From assembly GCA_028690555.1 (NCBI GenBank), contig JAQVBA010000060.1, forward strand, positions 1 through 6,120: a DNA stretch of 6,120 nucleotides. The letters are read 5' to 3'. This DNA is from Acholeplasmataceae bacterium. Its GTDB lineage: Bacteria; Bacillota_I; Bacilli_A; Acholeplasmatales; Acholeplasmataceae. The notes below the pieces were generated by a model. That model saw nothing but the letters and a program-made list of their open reading frames with translations. It did not search any database and was not told the origin of the DNA. The position numbers and the translations under genes were made by a program. Below are positions 1 through 5,142 of the stretch, piece after piece (the stretch's first letter is position 1; each line of letters opens with the position of its first letter).

Positions 1-1983
1 ATTATAATTATCCTGATTATCCTTTATAAAGGAGTTCTGAATTAACAAATTTAAATAATCATCAAATTCAGAACGTATTGAGACACATACATGTTTACAT
101 TGTTCTTTACGTATTGGTTCTAAACATTGCTGAGCTAACTCACTTGAGTCCCTGTAACCATCCAGTGAAATAAATAGTGTTTGAGCACGTGAATAATCAC
201 CAGATTCCATCGCTCTCTTTGCATCTATATAAATCCTCTCAGTATCCAGAGCGAGACATTTATTCGCCAGTTCAGACGAATCCTTATAATTCCCTAAGGA
301 GAGGGATTCATTCCGAGCACGGATATAGTCACCACCATTCATTAAAGCAATTGTATCTTTGTATTTTTTTTCAGTCTCCAACTCGATACATTTTTTCACC
401 AACTCTGCTGAGTCCTTGTACTCTTTTAACGATAAAAATACTTCACGGGCACTAAGATAAACCCCCATATTCATCATATTGATTGCATCCGTATATTTCT
501 TATCAATATCCAGTGCCGTACATTTCTTTGCCAGTTCAACTGAATCTTTATAACCCTTTAATGATTCAAAAATACCACGAGCAGTTATATAATAGCCACC
601 GTTCATAGTATTTTTTGCATCTATATAAATCCTCTCAGTATCCAGAGCGAGACATTTATTCGCCAGTTCAGACGAATCCCTATGGTCTTTGATTTTAAGG
701 AATTTCTCCCTCGCCTCCATAAATTTATTGGAATTCAGGATTTCCTTTGCTTCAGCATACCAGACATCATGATTCTGATAGAGATACTGTTCAAGAGTCT
801 GTTTATACTCTGCATCAGCAAAACGAATGGCTTTCTTAAATAGGTCTTCATCCCGCAAATATATTTTAAGTTTTGTTAATTCATCTGGCGTGCGGACATT
901 TTTTTGAACCATCAGTTTTCCTATGTAGGCTTGTGAGTATTCGGGATCGAAATCCAATGCTCGCTCAAGTAATTCATCTGCCCTGCTGATTTCTCTTTCC
1001 TCTAAGAAAAGGAAAGCACGTTTTACTAAGGGTGCTGCATTACTATCTGATTTTGAAGATGCAGATGCAGCAGATGTTTGTTCTGTTCCAACCAGTTTTT
1101 TCAGATTTCTGGTTAAATCAGGCATAAACGCAATATTAGACATATCCAACGCTTGAAGATGTGAGAACTCATCCGGCAAATCATATGCATCCATATCCCT
1201 GAAACAAGGAATAAGAGTTTTTTTCTGACTCTTATCTATTTTCATCATGTGCAAATAACGTGACCACTCATTTTTAACCCAGATGGCATTGAAATATTCC
1301 TGCCTCGTTCCAAGAACAAGCATCACTTTTGCAGAAGATAAAGCTGCATAAATATATGGTTCATATTCTACACCAAGCTTGTCTTCAAGTGTGATAGCAG
1401 CATAGAACGTTTTCAAACCAGAATTAGTCAGTTCATGATAAATTTCATTGGCAATTACGCTGTCACGTGTTTTCTGACCATTTTCATCTTTTTCCTTGTA
1501 ACAGATAAAAACATCAAATGGCTTCTCAGATTTAACAATATCTAGAATCTTTCGTTGGAGATCATTGATTTCTTTTGCCTGAATCTCATAAACCAACTTG
1601 GCAGTTGAATCTGCATTCTGAAGTGTAGCAATGTAGTCTGAGTCAGTTAAAATAGATTCGAGTTGTGTTCTATGACATGTTGGGTGTCTGTTTCCAGTTT
1701 GAGTATCCTCAACATATTCTACACCATACTTACATAGAACAATCCCCCAATGTGCCTCTGCTTGAGTGTTATCAATGTCTAAAATTTTTTCATAAGCATC
1801 AACTGCTTTATCAAATTCACATTTTATGCGTAGATTATTTGCACGGTTGAAAAGATTGATGACAATATCATCACCACTTGTTGAAAGGGTCTGTTCCGTA
1901 CCGCAATTATCACAAATGATAACTGAAACACCATTTGGAACATCCAAATTGCCACCACACATTTTACATTTGAATTGTGTCAT
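1..1983 (-). CDS. TIR-domain protein with N-terminal zinc ribbon and C-terminal 44-residue repeats (3' partial)
   Basis: The frame is open for 661 codons from the ATG at 1983 to the left window edge, so the C-terminus is missing. Seen: a zinc ribbon (C6, C9, C24, C27); a helical TPR-like stretch at about 42-82 (FDKAVDAYEKILDIDNTQAE); a TIR domain at about 155-300 starting with the betaA strand FDVFICYKEKD; then helical repeats to the end. In the TIR domain the segment WVKNEW places E239 where SARM1 has its catalytic glutamate (WVHKEI), so NAD+ cleavage is plausible. Proteins with this ribbon-TIR order are common in Clostridia and some methanogens, mostly uncharacterised. No signal peptide or membrane segment is seen, so it is probably cytosolic. 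The ATG was chosen because the zinc ribbon begins at residue 6; the ribosome site is weak (TGAT 5-8 nt upstream). Codons are AT-rich, unlike pth2-truD. A role in defence or stress signalling is inference. Confidence 0.9.
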   Translation of the reverse strand, partial: MTQFKCKMCGGNLDVPNGVSVIICDNCGTEQTLSTSGDDIVINLFNRANNLRIKCEFDKAVDAYEKILDIDNTQAEAHWGIVLCKYGVEYVEDTQTGNRHPTCHRTQLESILTDSDYIATLQNADSTAKLVYEIQAKEINDLQRKILDIVKSEKPFDVFICYKEKDENGQKTRDSVIANEIYHELTNSGLKTFYAAITLEDKLGVEYEPYIYAALSSAKVMLVLGTRQEYFNAIWVKNEWSRYLHMMKIDKSQKKTLIPCFRDMDAYDLPDEFSHLQALDMSNIAFMPDLTRNLKKLVGTEQTSAASASSKSDSNAAPLVKRAFLFLEEREISRADELLERALDFDPEYSQAYIGKLMVQKNVRTPDELTKLKIYLRDEDLFKKAIRFADAEYKQTLEQYLYQNHDVWYAEAKEILNSNKFMEAREKFLKIKDHRDSSELANKCLALDTERIYIDAKNTMNGGYYITARGIFESLKGYKDSVELAKKCTALDIDKKYTDAINMMNMGVYLSAREVFLSLKEYKDSAELVKKCIELETEKKYKDTIALMNGGDYIRARNESLSLGNYKDSSELANKCLALDTERIYIDAKRAMESGDYSRAQTLFISLDGYRDSSELAQQCLEPIRKEQCKHVCVSIRSEFDDYLNLLIQNSFIKDNQDNYN
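218..283 (-). repeat. 66-bp perfect direct repeat, copy 1
   Basis: Identical over 66 bp to 614-679, 396 bp away, which is exactly three 132-bp repeat units. It encodes most of the segment from the YKDS motif into the next unit (ELANKCLALDTERIYIDAK). Neighbouring units have diverged at the DNA level, so this identity points to recent duplication or gene conversion inside the array. Confidence 0.95.
614..679 (-). repeat. 66-bp perfect direct repeat, copy 2
   Basis: The partner of 218-283, identical at every base. Both boundaries are sharp: the flanking bases 613 versus 217 and 680 versus 284 differ. Confidence 0.95.
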
Positions 1984-2020
1984 AGTTTATCATCATATAT
2001 CTATATTATATCTCAAGGTT

Positions 2021-2034
2021 ATTTTATATTTATT
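2021..2034 (-). promoter_or_regulatory. Candidate BRE/TATA promoter of the TIR gene
   Basis: Read on the minus strand, AATAAA (2034-2029) matches the archaeal BRE pattern RNWAAW and is followed directly by the TATA-like octamer TATAAAAT (2028-2021). The expected transcription start, 22-27 nt downstream, is near 2000, leaving a leader of about 15-20 nt before the ATG at 1983. The region is AT-rich, so a chance match is possible. Confidence 0.45.
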
Positions 2035-2050
2035 ATCAGAATGATTATTA

Positions 2051-2094
2051 TAGAGTCTGTCCAATCGTAATGTGAATCTGTTGGACAGACTCTA
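2051..2094. repeat. Perfect 14-bp inverted repeat between divergent promoters
   Basis: TAGAGTCTGTCCAA (2051-2064) and its exact reverse complement (2081-2094) flank a 16-nt spacer. It lies between the two divergent promoters, and its right edge overlaps the first base of the sel1-side BRE. This suits an operator, or a hairpin in a long 5' transcript. Alternatively, the ends resemble transposon termini: each GAGTCTGTCC arm has TA on its outer side, as for IS630/Tc1-type insertion, so it may be a small remnant of a mobile element. Confidence 0.9.
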
Positions 2095-2107
2095 CTAAAT
2101 TATATAA
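2094..2107 (+). promoter_or_regulatory. Candidate BRE/TATA promoter of the Sel1-repeat gene
   Basis: ACTAAA (2094-2099) fits the BRE pattern RNWAAW and is followed directly by TTATATAA (2100-2107), a good archaeal TATA box. The predicted start of transcription is about 2129-2134, giving a leader of roughly 45 nt that contains the AGAGGT ribosome site. Confidence 0.55.
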
Positions 2108-2176
2108 AACACATCAGATATTTAATATGAATAATATACATAATAACTAATATTGATATTATAAGAGGTTATTAAA

Positions 2177-3148
2177 ATGTATCCGAGTGATTCAACCACA
2201 AACTTATCTGACAAATTTAATAATGAGAATAAACATGATGAATTGGAAAAGCAATTAGCATTATATTCCTGTTATTTGGATGGCTCATGCGGATTTGAAA
2301 AAAATCCTGAAAAAGGACTATCATTAATTATTAAAATTGCAGAACAAGATAATGTAAATGCCCAGATTCTGTTAGCTGCCCTATATTATGCAGGTGAGAA
2401 AGTTAGATTGAATCCAGAAGCTGCTTTCTATTGGTACTCTAAAGCAGCAGAACAAGACAATACAACTGCACAGTATAAATTAGGCTATTTTTATAAAAAT
2501 GGAATTGGTGTTGATAAAAATCTTCAAATATCAAAATATTGGTATACTAAAGCAGCAAAGAAAGGACATACAGTATCACAAAAAGAACTTGGTGATATTT
2601 ACAAAAAAAGTAATAATGTAGAAGATTTAATATCAGCTATTTATTGGTATACTAAAGCAGCAGAACTTGGAAATATAGATGCTCAAAATTCATTAGGAAT
2701 TTGTTATGCTAATGGAACCGGTGTTGAAGAAGATGCTGAAAAAGCAGTATCTCTATTTACAAAAGCGGCCAAAAAAGGAAATGCTGATGCACAGTATAAT
2801 TTAGGAATATGTTATTTCAATGGATTCGGTGTTGATAAAAATAAAATAAGAGTTAAAGAATGGATTGAAAAATCAATAGAACAAAACTACGAGCCTGCAC
2901 TTAATTTTGCTGAAAATCATCCAGAACTTAATTTCAAAAATACACAAAGCATAGTCTCTAATATTTACAATGTAACTGGAGATTATATTCAGGATAACCA
3001 TGGTGTTATTGCAAAAGATGATGCCATAGTATATCGTACAAATCTAAATAATGAACAAGCTACCACCCCATCTTTTTGTTCTCAATGCGGATGTCCGGCA
3101 ATAACAGGTGACATATTCTGCAGAAAGTGTGGTGGAAAATTACAATGA
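2177..3148 (+). CDS. Sel1-repeat protein with C-terminal zinc ribbon
   Basis: 323 residues. Seen: about six Sel1-like (TPR-related) helical pairs of 35-36 residues at roughly 23-60 (degenerate), 61-96, 97-132, 133-167, 168-203 and 204-238, with the typical A-Q-x2-L-G-x2-Y-x2-G-x-G-V and W-Y-x-K-A-A signatures. A linker of about 250-298 follows, then a zinc ribbon (C301, C304, C315, C318, with C306 extra). The fourth full unit lacks the usual G-x-G-V turn. Sel1 proteins generally act as protein-interaction scaffolds; no enzyme domain, signal peptide or membrane segment is visible. The ATG has an upstream AGAGGT ribosome site with 7 nt spacing. A 21-bp exact DNA repeat (2537-2557 and 2642-2662) shows recent expansion of the units. 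The gene is divergent from the TIR gene, which also joins a zinc ribbon to helical repeats. Partnership with that protein is inferred from position. Confidence 0.93.
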   Translation: MYPSDSTTNLSDKFNNENKHDELEKQLALYSCYLDGSCGFEKNPEKGLSLIIKIAEQDNVNAQILLAALYYAGEKVRLNPEAAFYWYSKAAEQDNTTAQYKLGYFYKNGIGVDKNLQISKYWYTKAAKKGHTVSQKELGDIYKKSNNVEDLISAIYWYTKAAELGNIDAQNSLGICYANGTGVEEDAEKAVSLFTKAAKKGNADAQYNLGICYFNGFGVDKNKIRVKEWIEKSIEQNYEPALNFAENHPELNFKNTQSIVSNIYNVTGDYIQDNHGVIAKDDAIVYRTNLNNEQATTPSFCSQCGCPAITGDIFCRKCGGKLQ

Positions 3149-3186
3149 ATGTATTCTATTATAATATAGATTGCAATAGAATACAT
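3149..3186 (+). terminator. Hairpin directly after the Sel1-repeat gene
   Basis: ATGTATTCTATT (3149-3160) pairs perfectly with 3175-3186 around a 14-nt loop. It begins at the base after the TGA stop. The stem is AT-rich and has no clear T-tract after it, so it may serve transcript 3'-end formation or stability rather than strict termination. Confidence 0.55.
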
Positions 3187-3258
3187 ATGATGATATTGTA
3201 AGGATTTTGATAGAAGTAAATGCAATTCTGAATAAAAACGAATGATACACATTCCAAG

Positions 3259-3468
3259 TTAGATAATGAGTAATAAATATAGTCTTTCATACAAAATAGG
3301 ATTTATGAATACGCCTACGACGATTGCAATGAGGCCGAAGATCGCAATAAGGTCCCCATAGCCGATACGCAGAGCGATACGATATGCACCCCGCCCAACT
3401 GATTCTTTTCTTTTTCGTGTTTTCGTGGATTTTTTTGTGAATTTCGTGTGATGATTTATACCATCCAA
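3259..3468 (-). CDS. Doubtful 69-residue membrane-like ORF or gene remnant
   Basis: The C-terminal two thirds, from V24 on, use C- and G-ending codons like a native gene and contain one hydrophobic segment at about 40-57 (LIAIFGLIAIVVGVFINPI) followed by ILYERLYLLLII. The N-terminal 23 residues are Lys/Thr/Arg-rich and are simply the translation of the TTCGTG repeat cluster, so the start at 3468 is not credible as part of an old gene. No ribosome site is seen. I do not recognise a family. It could be the decayed end of a membrane protein gene. Confidence 0.18.
   Translation of the reverse strand: MDGINHHTKFTKKSTKTRKRKESVGRGAYRIALRIGYGDLIAIFGLIAIVVGVFINPILYERLYLLLII
3414..3448. repeat. Near-decameric TTCGTG repeat cluster
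   Basis: TCGTG occurs at 3415, 3423 and 3444, with a related TTGTG at 3435, giving a spacing of roughly 8-12 bp. It is related in pattern to the cluster at 4498-4525. Similar strings are scattered through intergenic DNA of various prokaryotes; the function is unknown. Confidence 0.5.
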
Positions 3469-3548
3469 AGAATCCCGCTTGAAATGCGTAGATATGACAC
3501 AGAAAAGCCGCTGATATTTATCTCAAATATACGATATCTCGACTGCGG

Positions 3549-3654
3549 GCCGACTCGCAAGGCAAAGCCTTGCTCGGCTGAGGCCATCCCTTGGGGGCAG
3601 CCCGCCTCAGCTAAGATCGCCGGTTATGCCGTCGATCCGCCTCCGCGCCGGATC
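3549..3654. repeat. GC-rich array of four adjacent hairpins (REP-like element or structured RNA)
   Basis: Four inverted repeats touch or overlap each other. (1) GCCGA-CTC-GCAAGGC at 3549-3563 pairs with 3567-3578 (12 bp with a 3-nt bulge). (2) GCTGAGGC at 3577-3584 pairs with 3604-3611, with an inner CCC/GGG stem. (3) GATCG at 3615-3619 pairs with 3633-3637. (4) GATCCG at 3634-3639 pairs with 3649-3654. The patch is much richer in GC than the flanks. It has no T-tract on either side, so a simple terminator is unlikely. No tRNA fold was found. Confidence 0.6.
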
Positions 3655-3691
3655 ACAAACACTTCCCGCACCCCATAATCAAGGATTTGCA

Positions 3692-3727
3692 GCACTAAAA
3701 ATACAATTTAATTGGTATTATTAGTGC
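3692..3727. repeat. Imperfect 13-bp inverted repeat
   Basis: GCACTAAAAATAC (3692-3704) pairs with 3715-3727 at 12 of 13 positions around a 10-nt loop. Further TTAGTGC-like strings occur nearby (about 3769), so the area may be a decayed repeat. Confidence 0.6.
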
Positions 3728-3815
3728 AATCCATTGAATTTTTGTGCAAGATGAATATTTTTAGTGCCAACAGATTTTTAACAAGCAAATATTTATGATA
3801 GTGGAAATGAAAGTA

Positions 3816-3860
3816 TCAACTATAGTTGAATTTAGTAACTTTGTTCAACTTGTCACAAAG
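3816..3860. promoter_or_regulatory. Cluster of TCAAC/GTTGA palindromic sites
   Basis: TCAACTATAGTTGA (3816-3829) is a perfect 14-bp palindrome. Its right half AGTTGAA (3824-3830) also pairs with TTCAACT (3844-3850), and CTTTGT (3839-3844) pairs with ACAAAG (3855-3860). A palindromic operator upstream of the small gene at 3959 is possible, but the distance of about 100 bp is long. Confidence 0.35.
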
Positions 3861-3912
3861 AAATTCTTGTATTTGTTTCTAAATATCCTAAGAGGGGATA
3901 TACAGAACATAA

Positions 3913-3926
3913 AATACATTATAAAT
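3913..3926 (+). promoter_or_regulatory. Candidate promoter of the 47-residue gene
   Basis: TTATAAAT (3919-3926) is TATA-like, with AATACA just upstream matching 5 of 6 positions of the BRE pattern. The predicted start of transcription (about 3948-3952) is only just upstream of, or within, the ribosome site, so the true promoter may be slightly further upstream. Confidence 0.3.
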
Positions 3927-3958
3927 CATCTGTAAAATTTAAATTATGGAGATAAAAA

Positions 3959-4102
3959 ATGAAAGACGGTAAAGGTGCAATTAAAGACAGAGATCAAGTT
4001 TACAATTCAAAAACAGGTCGATGGGTTAAAAGAGATGAAAATGGAAAATTTATGAGTGTAAAATTTGATGATAAACCATACAAGAGTGTGAGAAAGAAAT
4101 AA
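3959..4102 (+). CDS. Small basic conserved-type protein, 47 residues
   Basis: The frame runs ATG to TAA with 47 codons. A strong ribosome site, GGAGAT (3948-3953), sits 5 nt before the ATG, the best in the window. The protein is highly charged and basic, with the core VYNSKTGRWVKRDENGKF (about residues 14-31) followed by a D-D-K-P-Y-K-S-V-R tail. This resembles small uncharacterised proteins, seen in gut bacteria and archaea, that share an xYNxKTGRWVKRDxxTGxF core; this is from memory and not searched. No signal peptide, membrane segment or cysteine is present. Its size and charge would suit a nucleic-acid-binding or ribosome-associated protein, but that is a guess. Codons are AT-rich like the TIR and Sel1 genes. 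It stands alone, with a weak 6-bp hairpin (4114-4130) and a T5 run (about 4150) downstream. Confidence 0.75.
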   Translation: MKDGKGAIKDRDQVYNSKTGRWVKRDENGKFMSVKFDDKPYKSVRKK

Positions 4103-4210
4103 TTCTTATCAAATTATCAATAACTGATAAAATCGAATTGTACGAGTTGTTTTTAATATCATAAGATAAACTTGTTTTTAAATACAAATATATATGGTGC
4201 TTATTGGGGT

Positions 4211-4279
4211 ATCCTAATTATAGATTACAGCACACGATGATGAAATATCTCTCACCTAAATTAGGATGATTGTGAGAGA
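4211..4279. repeat. Two interlocked 8-bp inverted repeats (possible pseudoknot)
   Basis: ATCCTAAT (4211-4218) pairs with ATTAGGAT (4260-4267). TCTCTCAC (4248-4255) pairs with GTGAGAGA (4272-4279). Because the second left arm lies inside the first loop, both stems together would make an H-type pseudoknot, or they could be alternative folds. It may be coincidence. Confidence 0.4.
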
Positions 4280-4386
4280 GAGATAATATAATAAAAATAA
4301 TCCGTGATGATACATCTTGCGTCCATTTTTTCATATATCCAATGCACAAAGAAACCACACACCCCGAAATCAGAAAATGAATAATA

Positions 4387-4415
4387 AACAAAAAGAAAAA
4401 CCCGCACGCGGGTTT
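4387..4415 (-). terminator. Intrinsic-type terminator on the minus strand
   Basis: AAACCCG (4398-4404) and CGGGTTT (4409-4415) form a GC-rich stem with a 4-nt loop. Read on the minus strand it runs into TTTTTCTTTTTG, a classic U-tract. On the plus strand no T-run follows. No minus-strand protein gene ends here, so it either ends an RNA gene or is left over from lost DNA. Confidence 0.65.
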
Positions 4416-4500
4416 GTCCCCAGCATTTTTCCAGACGGCGTGCGATTCCTGCGTAGGCGATCAGCCGGAGCAGAGCACGACGGCGCAAGGAAAATGCGAT
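4416..4500 (-). ncRNA. Candidate structured RNA upstream of the minus-strand terminator
   Basis: The segments 4423-4432 (GCATTTTTCC) and 4489-4497 (GGAAAATGC) close a large loop with a 9-bp stem and one bulged base. Inside, CGTGC (4439-4443) pairs with GCACG (4475-4479). On the minus strand this fold lies just before the terminator at 4415-4387, as expected for a small RNA or leader of about 110 nt. No clear promoter is seen, and I do not recognise a known RNA family. Confidence 0.25.
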
Positions 4501-4525
4501 TCGCGTTAATTCGCGGAGATTCGCG
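4498..4525. repeat. Three tandem decamers, ATTCGCG with 10-bp period
   Basis: TCGCG starts at 4501, 4511 and 4521, each preceded by AT, so the spacing is exactly 10 bp, about one helical turn. The cluster at 3414-3448 is a looser relative with TTCGTG. Confidence 0.7.
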
Positions 4526-4816
4526 GTTCTTTTATTTTTGAGCCACACCTAACATTACATGAAATCGAAGTACACTTCATAAAACAATAACTCCAAAATT
4601 CATCCAAAAATATCATCTTGAATCTTCTTATAGCACCCCTCTAAAAACTGCCCGATATAATTTTTATGCGCGGTTAATTTTCTCACTCTTATCTGCGAAA
4701 TCCAAAATAATCGATCATAATTATTCAGAACCTGCCGTTTCGTAATGAATTTCTATCTATATATTAATGCCTCATCTCACCAAACACTATTCTAAAATTC
4801 CTATCGTACAAAAAAT

Positions 4817-5050
4817 ATGCATATATTTATACGTATCGAATTGAATTTTATATATGTAATGTTAAATTATAACTCAATTTATGAATTATCAAAAAACAGC
4901 GTCTTAAATGATCAAATACTAAACGTAAATCTTGAAGGTATTGGATTGATATTTCCAGATGTAAGTCCCGAACCAATCATCAAAATTCTCATTCCCATAT
5001 TCATAGGGATAATTGGCATACTGCTTCTACAGTTCCCCAGAACAAACTAG
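4817..5050 (+). CDS. Doubtful small membrane protein, up to 77 residues
   Basis: The ATG at 4817 has no ribosome site; an internal ATG at 4859 is an alternative and follows a TATA-like string (4847-4854). The C-terminal half looks more gene-like: P51-E52-P53, then a hydrophobic helix at 54-73 (IIKILIPIFIGIIGILLLQF), then PRTN. This layout resembles a tail anchor or, more loosely, a PEP/PEF-CTERM-like sorting tail, but only one basic residue follows the helix. It could be the decayed 3' end of a surface protein gene. No family is recognised. Confidence 0.3.
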   Translation: MHIFIRIELNFIYVMLNYNSIYELSKNSVLNDQILNVNLEGIGLIFPDVSPEPIIKILIPIFIGIIGILLLQFPRTN

Positions 5051-5142
5051 GATCAGGGTCGCACTGAATCTTAGTTATAATCTGGTTCCCCATTTTGAAT
5101 ATACTACTTTATCCCCCTTCACCCCAAATAGTACCCACACCA

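Larger units (their letters stand above)
100..759 (-). repeat. Five tandem 44-residue (132-bp) protein repeats
   Basis: Residues 409-628 of the TIR protein fall into five units of exactly 44 residues, starting at Y409, Y453, Y497, Y541 and Y585. The shared pattern is Y-x-D-A-x3-M-x2-G-x-Y-x2-A-R, then a hydrophobic helix, then Y-K-D-S-x-E-L-A-x-K-C. This is a TPR-like helix-turn-helix repeat (YKDS type) often attached to zinc-ribbon proteins of Firmicutes. The first unit (409-452) is the most diverged, and the last one decays after residue 622. The array probably forms a solenoid for protein or ligand binding. Confidence 0.85.
3187..3958. other. Gene-poor mosaic intergenic region
   Basis: No convincing protein gene is seen in these 772 bases. 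Going rightwards it holds: a GC-richer patch with a minus-strand membrane-like ORF (3259-3468); a cluster of TTCGTG repeats (3414-3448); a GC-rich run of hairpins (3549-3654); then an AT-rich stretch with the 3692-3727 hairpin and the palindromes at 3816-3860. The abrupt changes in base composition suggest several insertions or decayed elements joined together. Confidence 0.6.
4103..4816. other. Intergenic region without a credible protein gene
   Basis: Contents: a weak hairpin after the 47-residue gene (4114-4130), overlapping inverted repeats at 4211-4279, a GC-richer block at about 4400-4535 with a possible minus-strand structured RNA and terminator, and a decamer repeat at 4498-4525. From 4550 to 4816 I see only AT-rich sequence with no ORF or strong structure. 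The ORFs that cross 4261-4548 on either strand have no ribosome site, no recognisable domain, and include the repeat block. Confidence 0.6.

Noticed and set aside
177..455. Plus-strand ORF of 92 codons
   Set aside because: It is antisense to the repeat array of the TIR gene, low in complexity (His/Ser/Tyr/Pro), and has no ribosome site.
100..759. CRISPR-like regular spacing of repeats
   Set aside because: The 132-bp period is an exact multiple of three, the frame stays open, and the repeat is conserved as protein (YKDS units). It is a coding repeat.
1665..2044. Two plus-strand ORFs opposite the TIR gene start
   Set aside because: They are shadows of the minus-strand zinc-ribbon/TPR region, with no domain or start signal.
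3448..3678. Plus-strand ORF of 76 codons over the GC-rich hairpins
   Set aside because: It is a translation of inverted-repeat DNA with no ribosome site and no plausible fold.
3541..3680. Possible tRNA in the GC-rich patch (a D-arm-like string on the minus strand)
   Set aside because: There is no acceptor stem, no anticodon arm with a proper loop and no GGTTC-type T arm. The hairpins do not make a cloverleaf.
4261..4548. Overlapping ORFs on both strands (95 codons minus, 74 codons plus)
   Set aside because: Both run through the terminator hairpin and decamer repeat, have no ribosome site, and show no recognisable protein features.
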